The translations under genes were made by a program, and so were the position numbers. A model generated the notes under the pieces. It ran no database searches and was not told the origin of the DNA. It worked only from the letters and a program-made list of their open reading frames with translations. Positions 26,011-34,522 of a stretch of 64,000 nucleotides of DNA are shown here, in pieces. Each line of letters starts with the position of its first letter. Positions within the stretch are counted from its first letter, which is position 1. Source of the stretch: CAWGJF01 sp963822905 (lineage in GTDB: Bacteria > Bacteroidota > Ignavibacteria > Ignavibacteriales > Ignavibacteriaceae); the NCBI GenBank assembly GCA_963822905.1, contig CAWGJF010000001.1, forward strand, positions 1,612,001-1,676,000, in the 5' to 3' direction.

Positions 26011-26540
26011 ACTTTAAACGGTTCAAAAGAAACAAAATCTGCGTGATGAACAATAATAGCTTCAGTACTTCTTTTGGCATCATCTCCTTCTTTTGCATGA
26101 TAAGCAATTATGTGCTGAACTTCCGGTGGTAAACCAAACCGGTCAGCAATTGCAACACCGCTAAATGGATGACGCAAAAGTTTTCCGGCTTTGCTTGTCG
26201 TTAACTTGCCATAGACTTTATCGTATTCTATCAGTTTACCTACATCAATCAAAATTGCACCGGATATCAAAATATCCATATCAATTTTAATTTCATCACC
26301 AAAATTTTCTTTCATTTTATTTGCAATATCAACTGAAAGTTGAACAGCGGTTCGCTTGTGATTCATAAAAGTTATCTTGCAATCTTTGATCAAAAGAGAA
26401 AACGGAATCACTTCAAGATCTTCTGCTAATAAAACAGAATTCTCAATTGCATAAACCCAGCAGTCGAGAGTTTTTTCTCTTAATTCTTTATTTTGAATCC
26501 AGTTTATTTCAGGCCAAATTTTCAGAACTTTGTCACGCAT
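26007..26540 (-). CDS. HD-domain protein (phosphohydrolase fold, altered HD motif)
   Basis: The 177-residue protein has the helical HD-domain pattern: NHKRTAVQLS supplies the first His (about residue 56), LLRHPFSGVAIADRFGLP and IIAYHAKEGD later His residues, and IVHHADFVSF the final Asp. The HD pair itself reads LIDVGKL instead of the usual LHDVGKL, so one metal ligand is replaced by Ile. Activity may be weakened or changed. The gene starts 9 bp after the dehydrogenase gene and belongs to the same operon. Its role in tricarboxylate metabolism is unknown. Confidence 0.78.
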   Translation of the reverse strand: MRDKVLKIWPEINWIQNKELREKTLDCWVYAIENSVLLAEDLEVIPFSLLIKDCKITFMNHKRTAVQLSVDIANKMKENFGDEIKIDMDILISGAILIDVGKLIEYDKVYGKLTTSKAGKLLRHPFSGVAIADRFGLPPEVQHIIAYHAKEGDDAKRSTEAIIVHHADFVSFEPFKV

Positions 26541-26549
26541 ATAAATTCC

Positions 26550-27731
26550 TTAAAGGTTTTTAATAATTTCATCAGTCATTTGCTGAGTTGTAGCTGCACC
26601 ATTTTGAAAAACATCTTTACTTCCACGTAGCTTCATCATATCATAAGTTTTTACTTTACCTTCTTCAATAACTTTTGAAATTGCATTCCTGATTTTTGTT
26701 GCTTTTCCAGTTTCACCAATATGATCGAGCATCATGCAGGCACTTAAAATCATAGCAATTGGATTTACAATTGATGGATTAAGTTCCTGGTATTTTGGTG
26801 CACTTCCATGAGTTGGTTCAAACACCGCAACTTCTTCACCAATATTTGCACTGCATGCAAATCCAAGTCCGCCAATTAGTCCGGCAAAACCATCGCTTAT
26901 AATATCGCCGAACATATTTTCAGCAACAATAACTCCATAGTCTTCAGGATTTTTTGTAAGCCACATCATTTGAGCGTCGATGTTTGTATCCCACAAAGCA
27001 ATTCCCGGATATTCTTTTACCATTTCTTTTGCGATCTTCAACATCATTCCTGATGTTTCTCTTAACACGTTAGGCTTTTCACATATTGTTACGTTACTGA
27101 ATCCGAATTTTTTTGCATATTCAAATGCTGCATGAATTATTCTCGTCGCAGCTTTTTTAGTTACAATTCTTGTTGATATTGCAAGGTCTTCATTAGGAAC
27201 GTTTTTAAAAGTTTTCCATTTCGGATGAGTTTCGAAAGCTGCACGAACATTTGCCGGAGGATTTGTCCATTCAATTCCGGCATAAAGTCCTTCAGTATTT
27301 TGTCTGAAGATAACTGTATTTACAATCGGTTCATTAAAACTGCCTTTTCCATCTTTGCGAATAAAATTTAACGGGTTTCCTTTAAATGATTGACAGGGAC
27401 GAATACAAATATCCAGGTTGAAATGTTGTCTTAAACCTACAATTGGACTAAAGTAAACAAACCCTTTATCCTTTAGTGAAGGATCAAGCTCTTTATTAGC
27501 AGCATCTTTAGGTTTAGAAGTTATCGCGCCAAACAATCCGATTCTATGTTTTTCGAGCAGATCAATTGTTCGTTGTGGAAGAGCATTTCCTTCTTTACAC
27601 CAAAAATCCCAACCAATATCGGCGTGAATATATTCTGCTTCAAATCCGACAGCATCTAAAACTCTAATTGCTTCAGGTAATACGGTTTTACCAATTCCGT
27701 CGCCGGGCATTGAGACGATTGTTCTTTTCAT
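26550..27731 (-). CDS. Isocitrate/isopropylmalate-type decarboxylating dehydrogenase
   Basis: The 393-residue enzyme shows MPGDGIGKTVLPEAI at the N-terminus, the substrate loop around FSPIVGLRQHFNL and RQNTEGLYAG, the metal-binding EYPGIALWDTNIDAQMM and NMFGDIISDGFAGL, and the nucleotide loop EPTHGSAPKY. The HGSAPKY sequence favours NAD-type enzymes. Isocitrate is the likely substrate given its neighbours; homoisocitrate is the main alternative because the aconitase gene is Lys4-like. It is the first gene of the minus-strand operon and faces the hybrid kinase gene across a 197-bp divergent region. Confidence 0.86.
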   Translation of the reverse strand: MKRTIVSMPGDGIGKTVLPEAIRVLDAVGFEAEYIHADIGWDFWCKEGNALPQRTIDLLEKHRIGLFGAITSKPKDAANKELDPSLKDKGFVYFSPIVGLRQHFNLDICIRPCQSFKGNPLNFIRKDGKGSFNEPIVNTVIFRQNTEGLYAGIEWTNPPANVRAAFETHPKWKTFKNVPNEDLAISTRIVTKKAATRIIHAAFEYAKKFGFSNVTICEKPNVLRETSGMMLKIAKEMVKEYPGIALWDTNIDAQMMWLTKNPEDYGVIVAENMFGDIISDGFAGLIGGLGFACSANIGEEVAVFEPTHGSAPKYQELNPSIVNPIAMILSACMMLDHIGETGKATKIRNAISKVIEEGKVKTYDMMKLRGSKDVFQNGAATTQQMTDEIIKNL

Positions 27732-27928
27732 GTATAAAATCCTGCAAAAAATGTTAAAAAATCAAATCAAACTTAGAGAAATGGGTATTTGTAAGCAAGG
27801 AAAGTATTTCATTTGGAAGTAATTTTGGGATGATAATCCGGTCATATTTGCAAAAGGAAAGTGCGCTTTTCATCAAAATTTAAGAAAAGAGAAAAATATT
27901 GTAAATTGCAATTCGAGAACAATAATTG
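27732..27928. promoter_or_regulatory. Divergent promoter region of the tricarboxylate operon and the hybrid kinase
   Basis: This AT-rich region is the only clear upstream region for the operon running from 27731 to 19241 and must hold its promoter. The kinase promoter faces the other way. No operator could be recognised by eye. Confidence 0.4.
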
Positions 27929-30900
27929 ATGTTAATCTGCGTGCTAATGAAAGAATCACATACGAGGTTCAAAACTGAAAAGGACAAGATAATTGAGCTG
28001 AAAAATCTGCTTGATATTCTGGTTCAGAGAAATATCCTTCCGGATAAATATAAAGGTATTTTAAATCAGGTAAATGAGTCACTTCATAAACTTGAAGATG
28101 TAAATTCTGAATTAAAATTACTTGCTGAAGCATCACTTGATGTTCTTTTTAGAGTCACTACTACAGGAAAAATTTCTTACGTAAGTCCTTCAGCGACTGA
28201 ATTACTCGGATATGAAACTAACGAACTGGTTGGTAAATCCATAGCATTTGTTCTTCCTCCCGAAAAACTTACTCAATACCTTCGGTCAATTAAAAATTAC
28301 TTAAGAGAGAAAGATGTAATCGTCTTCACTGCTGAACTGATTCATAAATCTGAAAAACGAATTCCTGTTGAAATCACCGGCAGACTGATAAGTTTTCACG
28401 GAAAGAAAATGGGGCAGGGTTCTGTTCGAAATATTTCTTTACGAAAACAAGCTGAAGATAAACTCCGTGAATCTGAAGTAACATTCAGAACTGTTTGGGA
28501 AAATTCTTTAGATGGAATGAGATTGACTGATGAGTTTGGTACTGTTTTTCTATGTAATGATGCATTTGCTAAAATGATTGGTAAATCAAGAAATGAGATT
28601 GAAGGTACCTCACTTGTATCTATTTATAGGAGTGATACTGAAAAACAAGTATTAGAAGATTATATTAAAAATTTTCAGGGTGAAAACTTCCAGCAGCATT
28701 TTGAAGCAAACCTGGAATTGTGGGATGGCAGAACTGTTGACCTGGAAGTAACTCATTCTTACATGACTATCAGGAATAATAAGAAATATCTATTGAGTAT
28801 ATTCAGAGATATTTCAAGACGAAAGAACAATGAAAAAATAATTGCTAAAAAGGATAGGCTTCTTCAGGGCATTTCAGATGCGACAAAAATAATAATGGCT
28901 TCGCGCGAACAAGCAGATGGATTTAAACTGGCATTAAAAATTTTAGGTGAGGCAGCAAAAGTTGATCGCGTTTATATTTATAAGCATCAGATTCTCCGGG
29001 GATCGAATGAAATGTATTTTCGTTTGATGTATGAATGGGCTTCACCCGATACAGTACCCCAAATAAATAATAAAGATTTTCAGAAAATATCCTATTCAAG
29101 ATTTGCTGAACTTAATTTTTATGAAAGTTTTTCAAAAGGAAAAACTTTATCGTTTGTTCTTGATAATATCCAGAATGATATACGAAGATCATTTATTGAT
29201 CCTGAAATTAAATCTATAATTCTAGTCCCGATATTAATAGATGACATATACTGGGGATTTATAGGGTTCGATGAAATGCACCAAAACCGGATCTGGTCTG
29301 ATGATGAAGAATCAATTTTAGTTACGATGGCAAGTACTATCGGTGGAGTGATTAAAAGGAATCTTTTCCGTGATGCACTATTGAGAAAAAATCAGGAACT
29401 GGATAATGCATTCAAATCTGCAGAGAGAGCAACAAAGGCTAAGAGTGAATTTCTTGCATTAATGAGTCATGAAATCCGAACTCCTATGAATGGCGTAATT
29501 GGAATGACAGGCTTAATGCTCGATACAAACCTGGATGAAATTCAGAAAGAGTATGTCCGTACCATCAGGTTAAGCGGAGAACAACTTTTAGTAATTATAA
29601 ATGATATACTCGATTTTTCTAAAATCGAATCAGAAAAGCTGGAGCTTGAAAATACCCTGTTCGATTTGCGGGAATGTATTGAAGATTCACTTGACCTGCT
29701 TGCAACCAGAGCGTCTGAGAAGAAACTGGAACTGTTGTATAGAATTGATGATAAAACGCCAATTGCTGTAAATGGAGATGTTACGAGGTTAAGACAAATA
29801 CTAACTAATCTTGTCGGCAACGCAGTTAAGTTTACAGATGAAGGTGAGGTTTTCATTTCTGTTTCTTCAAAGAAAATAGATCAGATGAAATATGAACTTT
29901 TATTTAGTGTTAAAGATACTGGTATTGGAATTCCTAAAGATAAAATGGACAAGTTATTCAAATCTTTCAGCCAGGTTGATTCTTCAACAACAAGAACTTA
30001 TGGTGGTACAGGACTCGGGTTGGTTATAAGTAAAAAATTAGCTGAATTAATGAACGGAAAAATGTGGGCTGAGAGTGAAGACGGTAAAGGCACTACATTT
30101 TATTTTACAATTCAAACTACATCAATTTCTTCTGATACTAAGATTAATTCGTACCAGGCAATACCTGAATTTTCAGGTAAGAGAATCCTGATTGCGAGTG
30201 ATCGGATCAACAGTAAAAAAATATTAATAGAACAACTAATTGATTGGGGAATGGTTCCTGTCGAATTTACAGATTTTAATGACCTTCATGATTACGCAAT
30301 GAGGAATCAGGATTACAACGGAATTATTTATGATCACACTTCAGGGAATACAGAATACAAAAGGATTGTTGACGGAGCTAACCAGTTAAGTAATAGTGTA
30401 GCTGTCCCTTTTATTGTGCTTACTCCTCTTGGAAAAATTTCTGAAGAACTCACATCACCGTCATCTAAGATTACGGTAATCCAAAAACCTGCAAAGAGAA
30501 TTTCATTGCACAAAGCTTTCCGTTCCTATTTTTCTGAAGAATCAGTTGAAATAAGCAAAGACAAAGTAACTTCACCAGCCCAGGAAGAAAAAAATGAATG
30601 GAAGCAGTTTCTAAAAATATTATTAGTCGAAGATAATGCTGTTAATCAGAGGATTGCCATAAGACTTCTTGAAAAACTTGAACTAAGAGCAGACATTGCT
30701 GGTAATGGAATTGAAGCAGTTGAATCAATTAAATCAATTAATTATGATTTAATTCTTATGGATGTTTTAATGCCGGAAATGGATGGATTGCAGGCAACAA
30801 AAATTATTCGCAAAGAATTAAATAGAACCAACTTGCCTAAAATTATTGCAATGACTGCAAACTCAATGATTGGCGACAGGGAGATGTGTCTTGATGCGGG

Positions 30901-31399
30901 AATGGATGATTATCTTACCAAACCGATAAGGATTGATGAGCTGGAATCCAAATTAATTAAGTGGGGCAAAGCTGCTGTTGAAGAGAAGGATAATTATGTA
31001 AGTGTACTTAAAGGTCAGCCGCTTGAATTAAAAGTATTAGATGAAAAAAAGATTGCAATCTTAAACGACATTAATACAAAAGAAGATCTTGTTTTCTTTA
31101 TTGAACTTCTCGATGTTTACCTGAAAGATTTGCCTGAGATACTAGAAGAAATAAAAAATGCAGTTGAATCGAGTAATTTTAAAAAATTAAAATTCTTTAC
31201 GCATAAACTCAGGGGAAGTATTTTAACTTTAAGCCTTGATGCTATTGAAAGAAATTGTTTTGATCTTGAAACTGCTGCAGGTGAAGGCTATTTAAATGAT
31301 GAGTTGGTTGAGAAAAGTCACGAACTAAGAGAATATATTGGAAAAGTATTGGAAGAACTTGTTATACTAAAAGCAAAGTATGCAGTAATTAATAATTGA
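27929..31399 (+). CDS. Hybrid sensor histidine kinase (PAS-PAS-GAF-HisKA-HATPase-REC-REC-HPt)
   Basis: The soluble protein of about 1156 residues has no transmembrane segment. Domains in order: PAS (about 60-165), PAS (about 185-300), GAF (about 310-480), HisKA with SHEIRTPMNG (about 510), HATPase with DTGIGIP and TGLGLVIS (about 610-745), a degenerate receiver (about 760-870), a canonical receiver with LMDVLMPEMDG (about 895-1012) and an HPt domain with FTHKLRGS (about 1090). It is a complete phosphorelay that ends on the HPt, so it should pass phosphate to a separate regulator not evident nearby. ATG at 27929 or 27947 could start it. No partner regulator is adjacent. Confidence 0.92.
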   Translation: MLICVLMKESHTRFKTEKDKIIELKNLLDILVQRNILPDKYKGILNQVNESLHKLEDVNSELKLLAEASLDVLFRVTTTGKISYVSPSATELLGYETNELVGKSIAFVLPPEKLTQYLRSIKNYLREKDVIVFTAELIHKSEKRIPVEITGRLISFHGKKMGQGSVRNISLRKQAEDKLRESEVTFRTVWENSLDGMRLTDEFGTVFLCNDAFAKMIGKSRNEIEGTSLVSIYRSDTEKQVLEDYIKNFQGENFQQHFEANLELWDGRTVDLEVTHSYMTIRNNKKYLLSIFRDISRRKNNEKIIAKKDRLLQGISDATKIIMASREQADGFKLALKILGEAAKVDRVYIYKHQILRGSNEMYFRLMYEWASPDTVPQINNKDFQKISYSRFAELNFYESFSKGKTLSFVLDNIQNDIRRSFIDPEIKSIILVPILIDDIYWGFIGFDEMHQNRIWSDDEESILVTMASTIGGVIKRNLFRDALLRKNQELDNAFKSAERATKAKSEFLALMSHEIRTPMNGVIGMTGLMLDTNLDEIQKEYVRTIRLSGEQLLVIINDILDFSKIESEKLELENTLFDLRECIEDSLDLLATRASEKKLELLYRIDDKTPIAVNGDVTRLRQILTNLVGNAVKFTDEGEVFISVSSKKIDQMKYELLFSVKDTGIGIPKDKMDKLFKSFSQVDSSTTRTYGGTGLGLVISKKLAELMNGKMWAESEDGKGTTFYFTIQTTSISSDTKINSYQAIPEFSGKRILIASDRINSKKILIEQLIDWGMVPVEFTDFNDLHDYAMRNQDYNGIIYDHTSGNTEYKRIVDGANQLSNSVAVPFIVLTPLGKISEELTSPSSKITVIQKPAKRISLHKAFRSYFSEESVEISKDKVTSPAQEEKNEWKQFLKILLVEDNAVNQRIAIRLLEKLELRADIAGNGIEAVESIKSINYDLILMDVLMPEMDGLQATKIIRKELNRTNLPKIIAMTANSMIGDREMCLDAGMDDYLTKPIRIDELESKLIKWGKAAVEEKDNYVSVLKGQPLELKVLDEKKIAILNDINTKEDLVFFIELLDVYLKDLPEILEEIKNAVESSNFKKLKFFTHKLRGSILTLSLDAIERNCFDLETAAGEGYLNDELVEKSHELREYIGKVLEELVILKAKYAVINN

Positions 31400-31417
31400 T
31401 CTTAGTAACCCCAATCT

Positions 31418-32410
31418 GTGTCAGACATTAAATTAAAAAAACGAGCGCCATTAAATCGTACACTTACGTTAAGTGATATCGAAGTACAAAAATTTAGTGA
31501 AAATTTGTGCAAGGTTACAAAAAAAAGAACATCAAAATCCATTAAAAATAAAATTATTAACCAGGATTTATTTGAAGTTTTAAATTTCCTGCCGGATAAT
31601 TTTGTCGATCTTTTGTTTATCGATCCGCCTTATAACCTTTATAAAAAATACAATCGCAATCAATTTACCGAAATGGATGATGATGATTATAAAAACTGGA
31701 TTGATTCGTGGCTTTCACGAATCACCAGGATTTTAAAACCAACTGCCTCAATATATATTTGTTCAGACTGGAAATCTTCGTTAGCTATTGTTTCTATAGC
31801 GTCAAAATATTTTAAATTAAGAAATCGAATTACCTGGGAAAGAGAAAAAGGTAGAGGGGCCAGTAAGAACTGGAAGAACTGCATTGAAGATATTTGGTTT
31901 TTTACAGTTTCAGATGATTATATATTTAATCTAAATGACGTTAAGCTTCGTCGGAAAGTAATTGCTCCTTATAAAGATCTGAATGGAAATCCTAAAGACT
32001 GGTCAAAAGTAGATAAAAATAATTATAGGGATACTTTTCCATCTAATATCTGGACTGATATTTCTATTCCATTCTGGTCAATGCCTGAAAACACGGATCA
32101 TCCGACACAAAAACCAGAAAAACTACTGGCAAAAATTATTTTATCTGCAACAAATAAAAATGATTTTATATTTGATCCTTTCGCTGGTTCTGGCACTACA
32201 CCTGTGGTGGCAAAAAAACTTGGAAGAAATTATTGTGGGATTGAGATAGACAATTATTTTTGCTGCCTTGCAGAAAAAAGATTATTGATTGCAGAAAAAG
32301 ATAAATCAATTCAAGGTTATAATGATAAAGTTTTCTGGGAAAGGAATACACTTTCAGATCAAATGAAAATGAATAGTGATAAATCAATTAAGACTAAAAA
32401 GAAAAAATAA
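31418..32410 (+). CDS. DNA methyltransferase (DPPY type), without a neighbouring restriction gene
   Basis: The 330-residue protein has the catalytic FIDPPYNL at about residue 67 and the AdoMet-binding FAGSGTTPVVAKKLG at about residue 253, preceded by HPTQKPEKL. The order catalytic motif first, FxGxG last is that of beta-class amino-methyltransferases (N6-adenine or N4-cytosine); DPPY favours adenine. GTG at 31418 is the start because the frame has no early ATG. The tail is very lysine-rich (IKTKKKK). No endonuclease or specificity subunit lies beside it, so it may be a solitary methylase for regulation or a restriction remnant. Target site unknown. Confidence 0.88.
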   Translation: MSDIKLKKRAPLNRTLTLSDIEVQKFSENLCKVTKKRTSKSIKNKIINQDLFEVLNFLPDNFVDLLFIDPPYNLYKKYNRNQFTEMDDDDYKNWIDSWLSRITRILKPTASIYICSDWKSSLAIVSIASKYFKLRNRITWEREKGRGASKNWKNCIEDIWFFTVSDDYIFNLNDVKLRRKVIAPYKDLNGNPKDWSKVDKNNYRDTFPSNIWTDISIPFWSMPENTDHPTQKPEKLLAKIILSATNKNDFIFDPFAGSGTTPVVAKKLGRNYCGIEIDNYFCCLAEKRLLIAEKDKSIQGYNDKVFWERNTLSDQMKMNSDKSIKTKKKK

Positions 32411-32437
32411 AATCTAGTATATTTGTAAACGAAATTC

Positions 32438-32515
<78 letters not shown>

Positions 32516-32516
32516 T

Positions 32517-32993
32517 TTATTTTAAAACTGGAGGGATTAAAATTTCCAAAACACCTTTCCCGATTGCTGGTTTTCCATTAAAGGTTATTTTTGCAAAAGA
32601 AGCTGGTTTAAAGGGTACATCAAAAATATCGCATCCGGTAAATGAAGATATTGCATTTGAGATATCCGGCTGATGTCCGATTAGCATTAAGTTTTCTGAT
32701 TTGTGCATTTTGATTATATGGAGGAAATCTGCACTATCTGAGGAAGGTTTGAGAAAACTATCTTTCAATATATCTTTAGAAAAATATATTTCTTTTTTAA
32801 TATGCTCTGAAGTTTGAACTGCCCGGAGGATTGGCGATGAGATAATGAAATTTATTTCATCAATAAAATTATTCCATACTTGAATCGAGTTTTGTAAAAT
32901 GTTAATTCCTTCCGAAGTAAGTTCTCTCTCGGCATCAGATTTTTTCACAGAAGCTGACTCGGCTTTTGCATGTCGTACTAGATATAAATTCAT
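32517..32993 (-). CDS. sixA: SixA-like phosphohistidine phosphatase (histidine phosphatase family)
   Basis: The 158-residue protein begins YLVRHAKAESA, the RHA/G catalytic motif with the phosphorylated His at about residue 8, and has the second catalytic His in LIGHQPDIS (about residue 108). Length and the missing large insert fit SixA, which removes phosphate from HPt domains. Its placement within a kilobase or so of the hybrid kinase with an HPt domain makes a link conceivable, but this is inference. The stop codon overlaps the SRP RNA terminator on the other strand, and the start overlaps the next upstream gene by 4 bp. Confidence 0.85.
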   Translation of the reverse strand: MNLYLVRHAKAESASVKKSDAERELTSEGINILQNSIQVWNNFIDEINFIISSPILRAVQTSEHIKKEIYFSKDILKDSFLKPSSDSADFLHIIKMHKSENLMLIGHQPDISNAISSFTGCDIFDVPFKPASFAKITFNGKPAIGKGVLEILIPPVLK

Positions 32994-33295
32994 TTGTCTC
33001 CCGGAAATTCTATTGAATAGAGAGTTATATCTTTAAAAATTCCAGCCAATTCCTTATTGACATTCTTTCCTTGTTGCGAGTTCATCAAGCTGTCGAATGT
33101 TTTTTTACTTTCGCAATTTACTTCAAAATAGAGATCATATTTTGTTTCATTTAATAAATTGCTTTCTACTTTCCCTAAATAAATCTTCTGATTAAATATT
33201 TCACTCAATGATGGGACCAATCTTTTTTGAATGATTTCAGTAACCTGGTCGTCTGTGGTTTTATGAACAAAAAAAATAGTTTTGTACTTTAACAT
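32990..33295 (-). CDS. Hypothetical 101-residue protein between sixA and a lipoprotein gene
   Basis: No signal peptide or membrane segment is seen. The alternation of predicted strands and helices (KTIFFVHKT, YDLYFEVNCESKKTF, FKDITLYSIEF) would suit a small ferredoxin-like alpha/beta fold, but I recognise no family. It overlaps sixA by 4 bp and the upstream lipoprotein gene by 7 bp, so the three are one translationally coupled unit. Confidence 0.6.
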   Translation of the reverse strand: MLKYKTIFFVHKTTDDQVTEIIQKRLVPSLSEIFNQKIYLGKVESNLLNETKYDLYFEVNCESKKTFDSLMNSQQGKNVNKELAGIFKDITLYSIEFPGDK

Positions 33296-34425
33296 CTGAT
33301 TGAGAATGAATTTAGAATTTTGTCCAGTTGTTCTTTATTCTTTTCATAAGAATATTTTGAACATTCAAATATCAATAAATATTTTTTATGATTGCAGGAA
33401 TGCTCCATAATTCTGACGGCATAAATATTTTGTTCTATTAATCCTGAATCCCGTATTACATAATTGACCGATCTCCGGATGTTAAAAGTAAATTTACAAA
33501 AGTCTTCGGCACTTGCAACGTAATCAATATTGGCTACAGAAATGGATGCACCTAAACCAGGATTTACGAACCTATCACCGAATAAATCCTGATGAAATTT
33601 GCTGGTCAATGTCATATCATCTATTTCTTTCCAATCCGGAGTTATAGACAATGAATAATCCGATTTGTGGATATATGGTTTTGTATCCTGATTTTTTGAA
33701 GAAGTTAACTGTGTTTTTGTTGGAATCCAGTTATAATCCTTGATTTGCTTTTCCACATAAATAGTAAAAATATTTCTCTCACTTATATATTTCCCTGAAT
33801 CTGTATTGAAAGTAAATACATCTCCGGTCTCGGTGAGTCTTGAGTCAGTTGATTTGATTATTGTTCGAATCTCATCATCAGAAAAATTTTGAATTTCCTG
33901 AGTATAAACTTTGTCATCAATTTCAAAACGATTGAAGAACCGAAAAGTTAATTTCCATTTATCCTGATCAAGTGCATAGAAGGATGTTCTACCAAGTTTT
34001 AAGATATCCTTTGATATGAATTTTTCAGAGACTATTAAATAAGTTTTGCCGTCTAAATCCTTCCATTCTTCAGCAAGGTTTCCATTTAAAGATTTATCAA
34101 GAAAATAGAAGTTTAGATAATTATCGTATATGGCAAGAAGATTTAATTTTGGATTTGGATATTCAACCAGCACACTAAAGAATTTGTTGCCATTAATTAA
34201 AGTGCTGTCTATTTTCAATTTGTTATAATTTTGTTGAATTATTTTATCTGAATCTATTAATCCTGAGAGTCTTTGGTTTGCAGCAATGCTTCCTTTTAAG
34301 GCACTGTCGACAAGCGAATTTAAAGTGCTGCCGTAAATTTCTTCCTTCTCAGAATTATTTCCTGAACAGGAAATCACGAAAATTGCACTGAGTATAAGTA
34401 ATCCAGATAATTTTATTTTTATCAT
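33289..34425 (-). CDS. Hypothetical lipoprotein
   Basis: The 378-residue protein has a lipoprotein signal with lipobox FVISCSG (Cys at about residue 20). The rest is a mostly beta-rich soluble region without a domain I can name; the last 100 or so residues (SLSITPDWKEIDD ... FRRSVNYV-like segment) may form a separate domain. It is the first gene of the coupled unit with the 101-residue protein and sixA, and diverges from the NhaC antiporter gene. Confidence 0.65.
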   Translation of the reverse strand: MIKIKLSGLLILSAIFVISCSGNNSEKEEIYGSTLNSLVDSALKGSIAANQRLSGLIDSDKIIQQNYNKLKIDSTLINGNKFFSVLVEYPNPKLNLLAIYDNYLNFYFLDKSLNGNLAEEWKDLDGKTYLIVSEKFISKDILKLGRTSFYALDQDKWKLTFRFFNRFEIDDKVYTQEIQNFSDDEIRTIIKSTDSRLTETGDVFTFNTDSGKYISERNIFTIYVEKQIKDYNWIPTKTQLTSSKNQDTKPYIHKSDYSLSITPDWKEIDDMTLTSKFHQDLFGDRFVNPGLGASISVANIDYVASAEDFCKFTFNIRRSVNYVIRDSGLIEQNIYAVRIMEHSCNHKKYLLIFECSKYSYEKNKEQLDKILNSFSIRC

Positions 34426-34522
34426 TTATTAAATATCATGGTTGAATGTAATAGAAAGATAATAATTATTTTTGATATTTCTGTGCCTGGTTTTATATTT
34501 CACCTGAATTCATCTCAAATAT

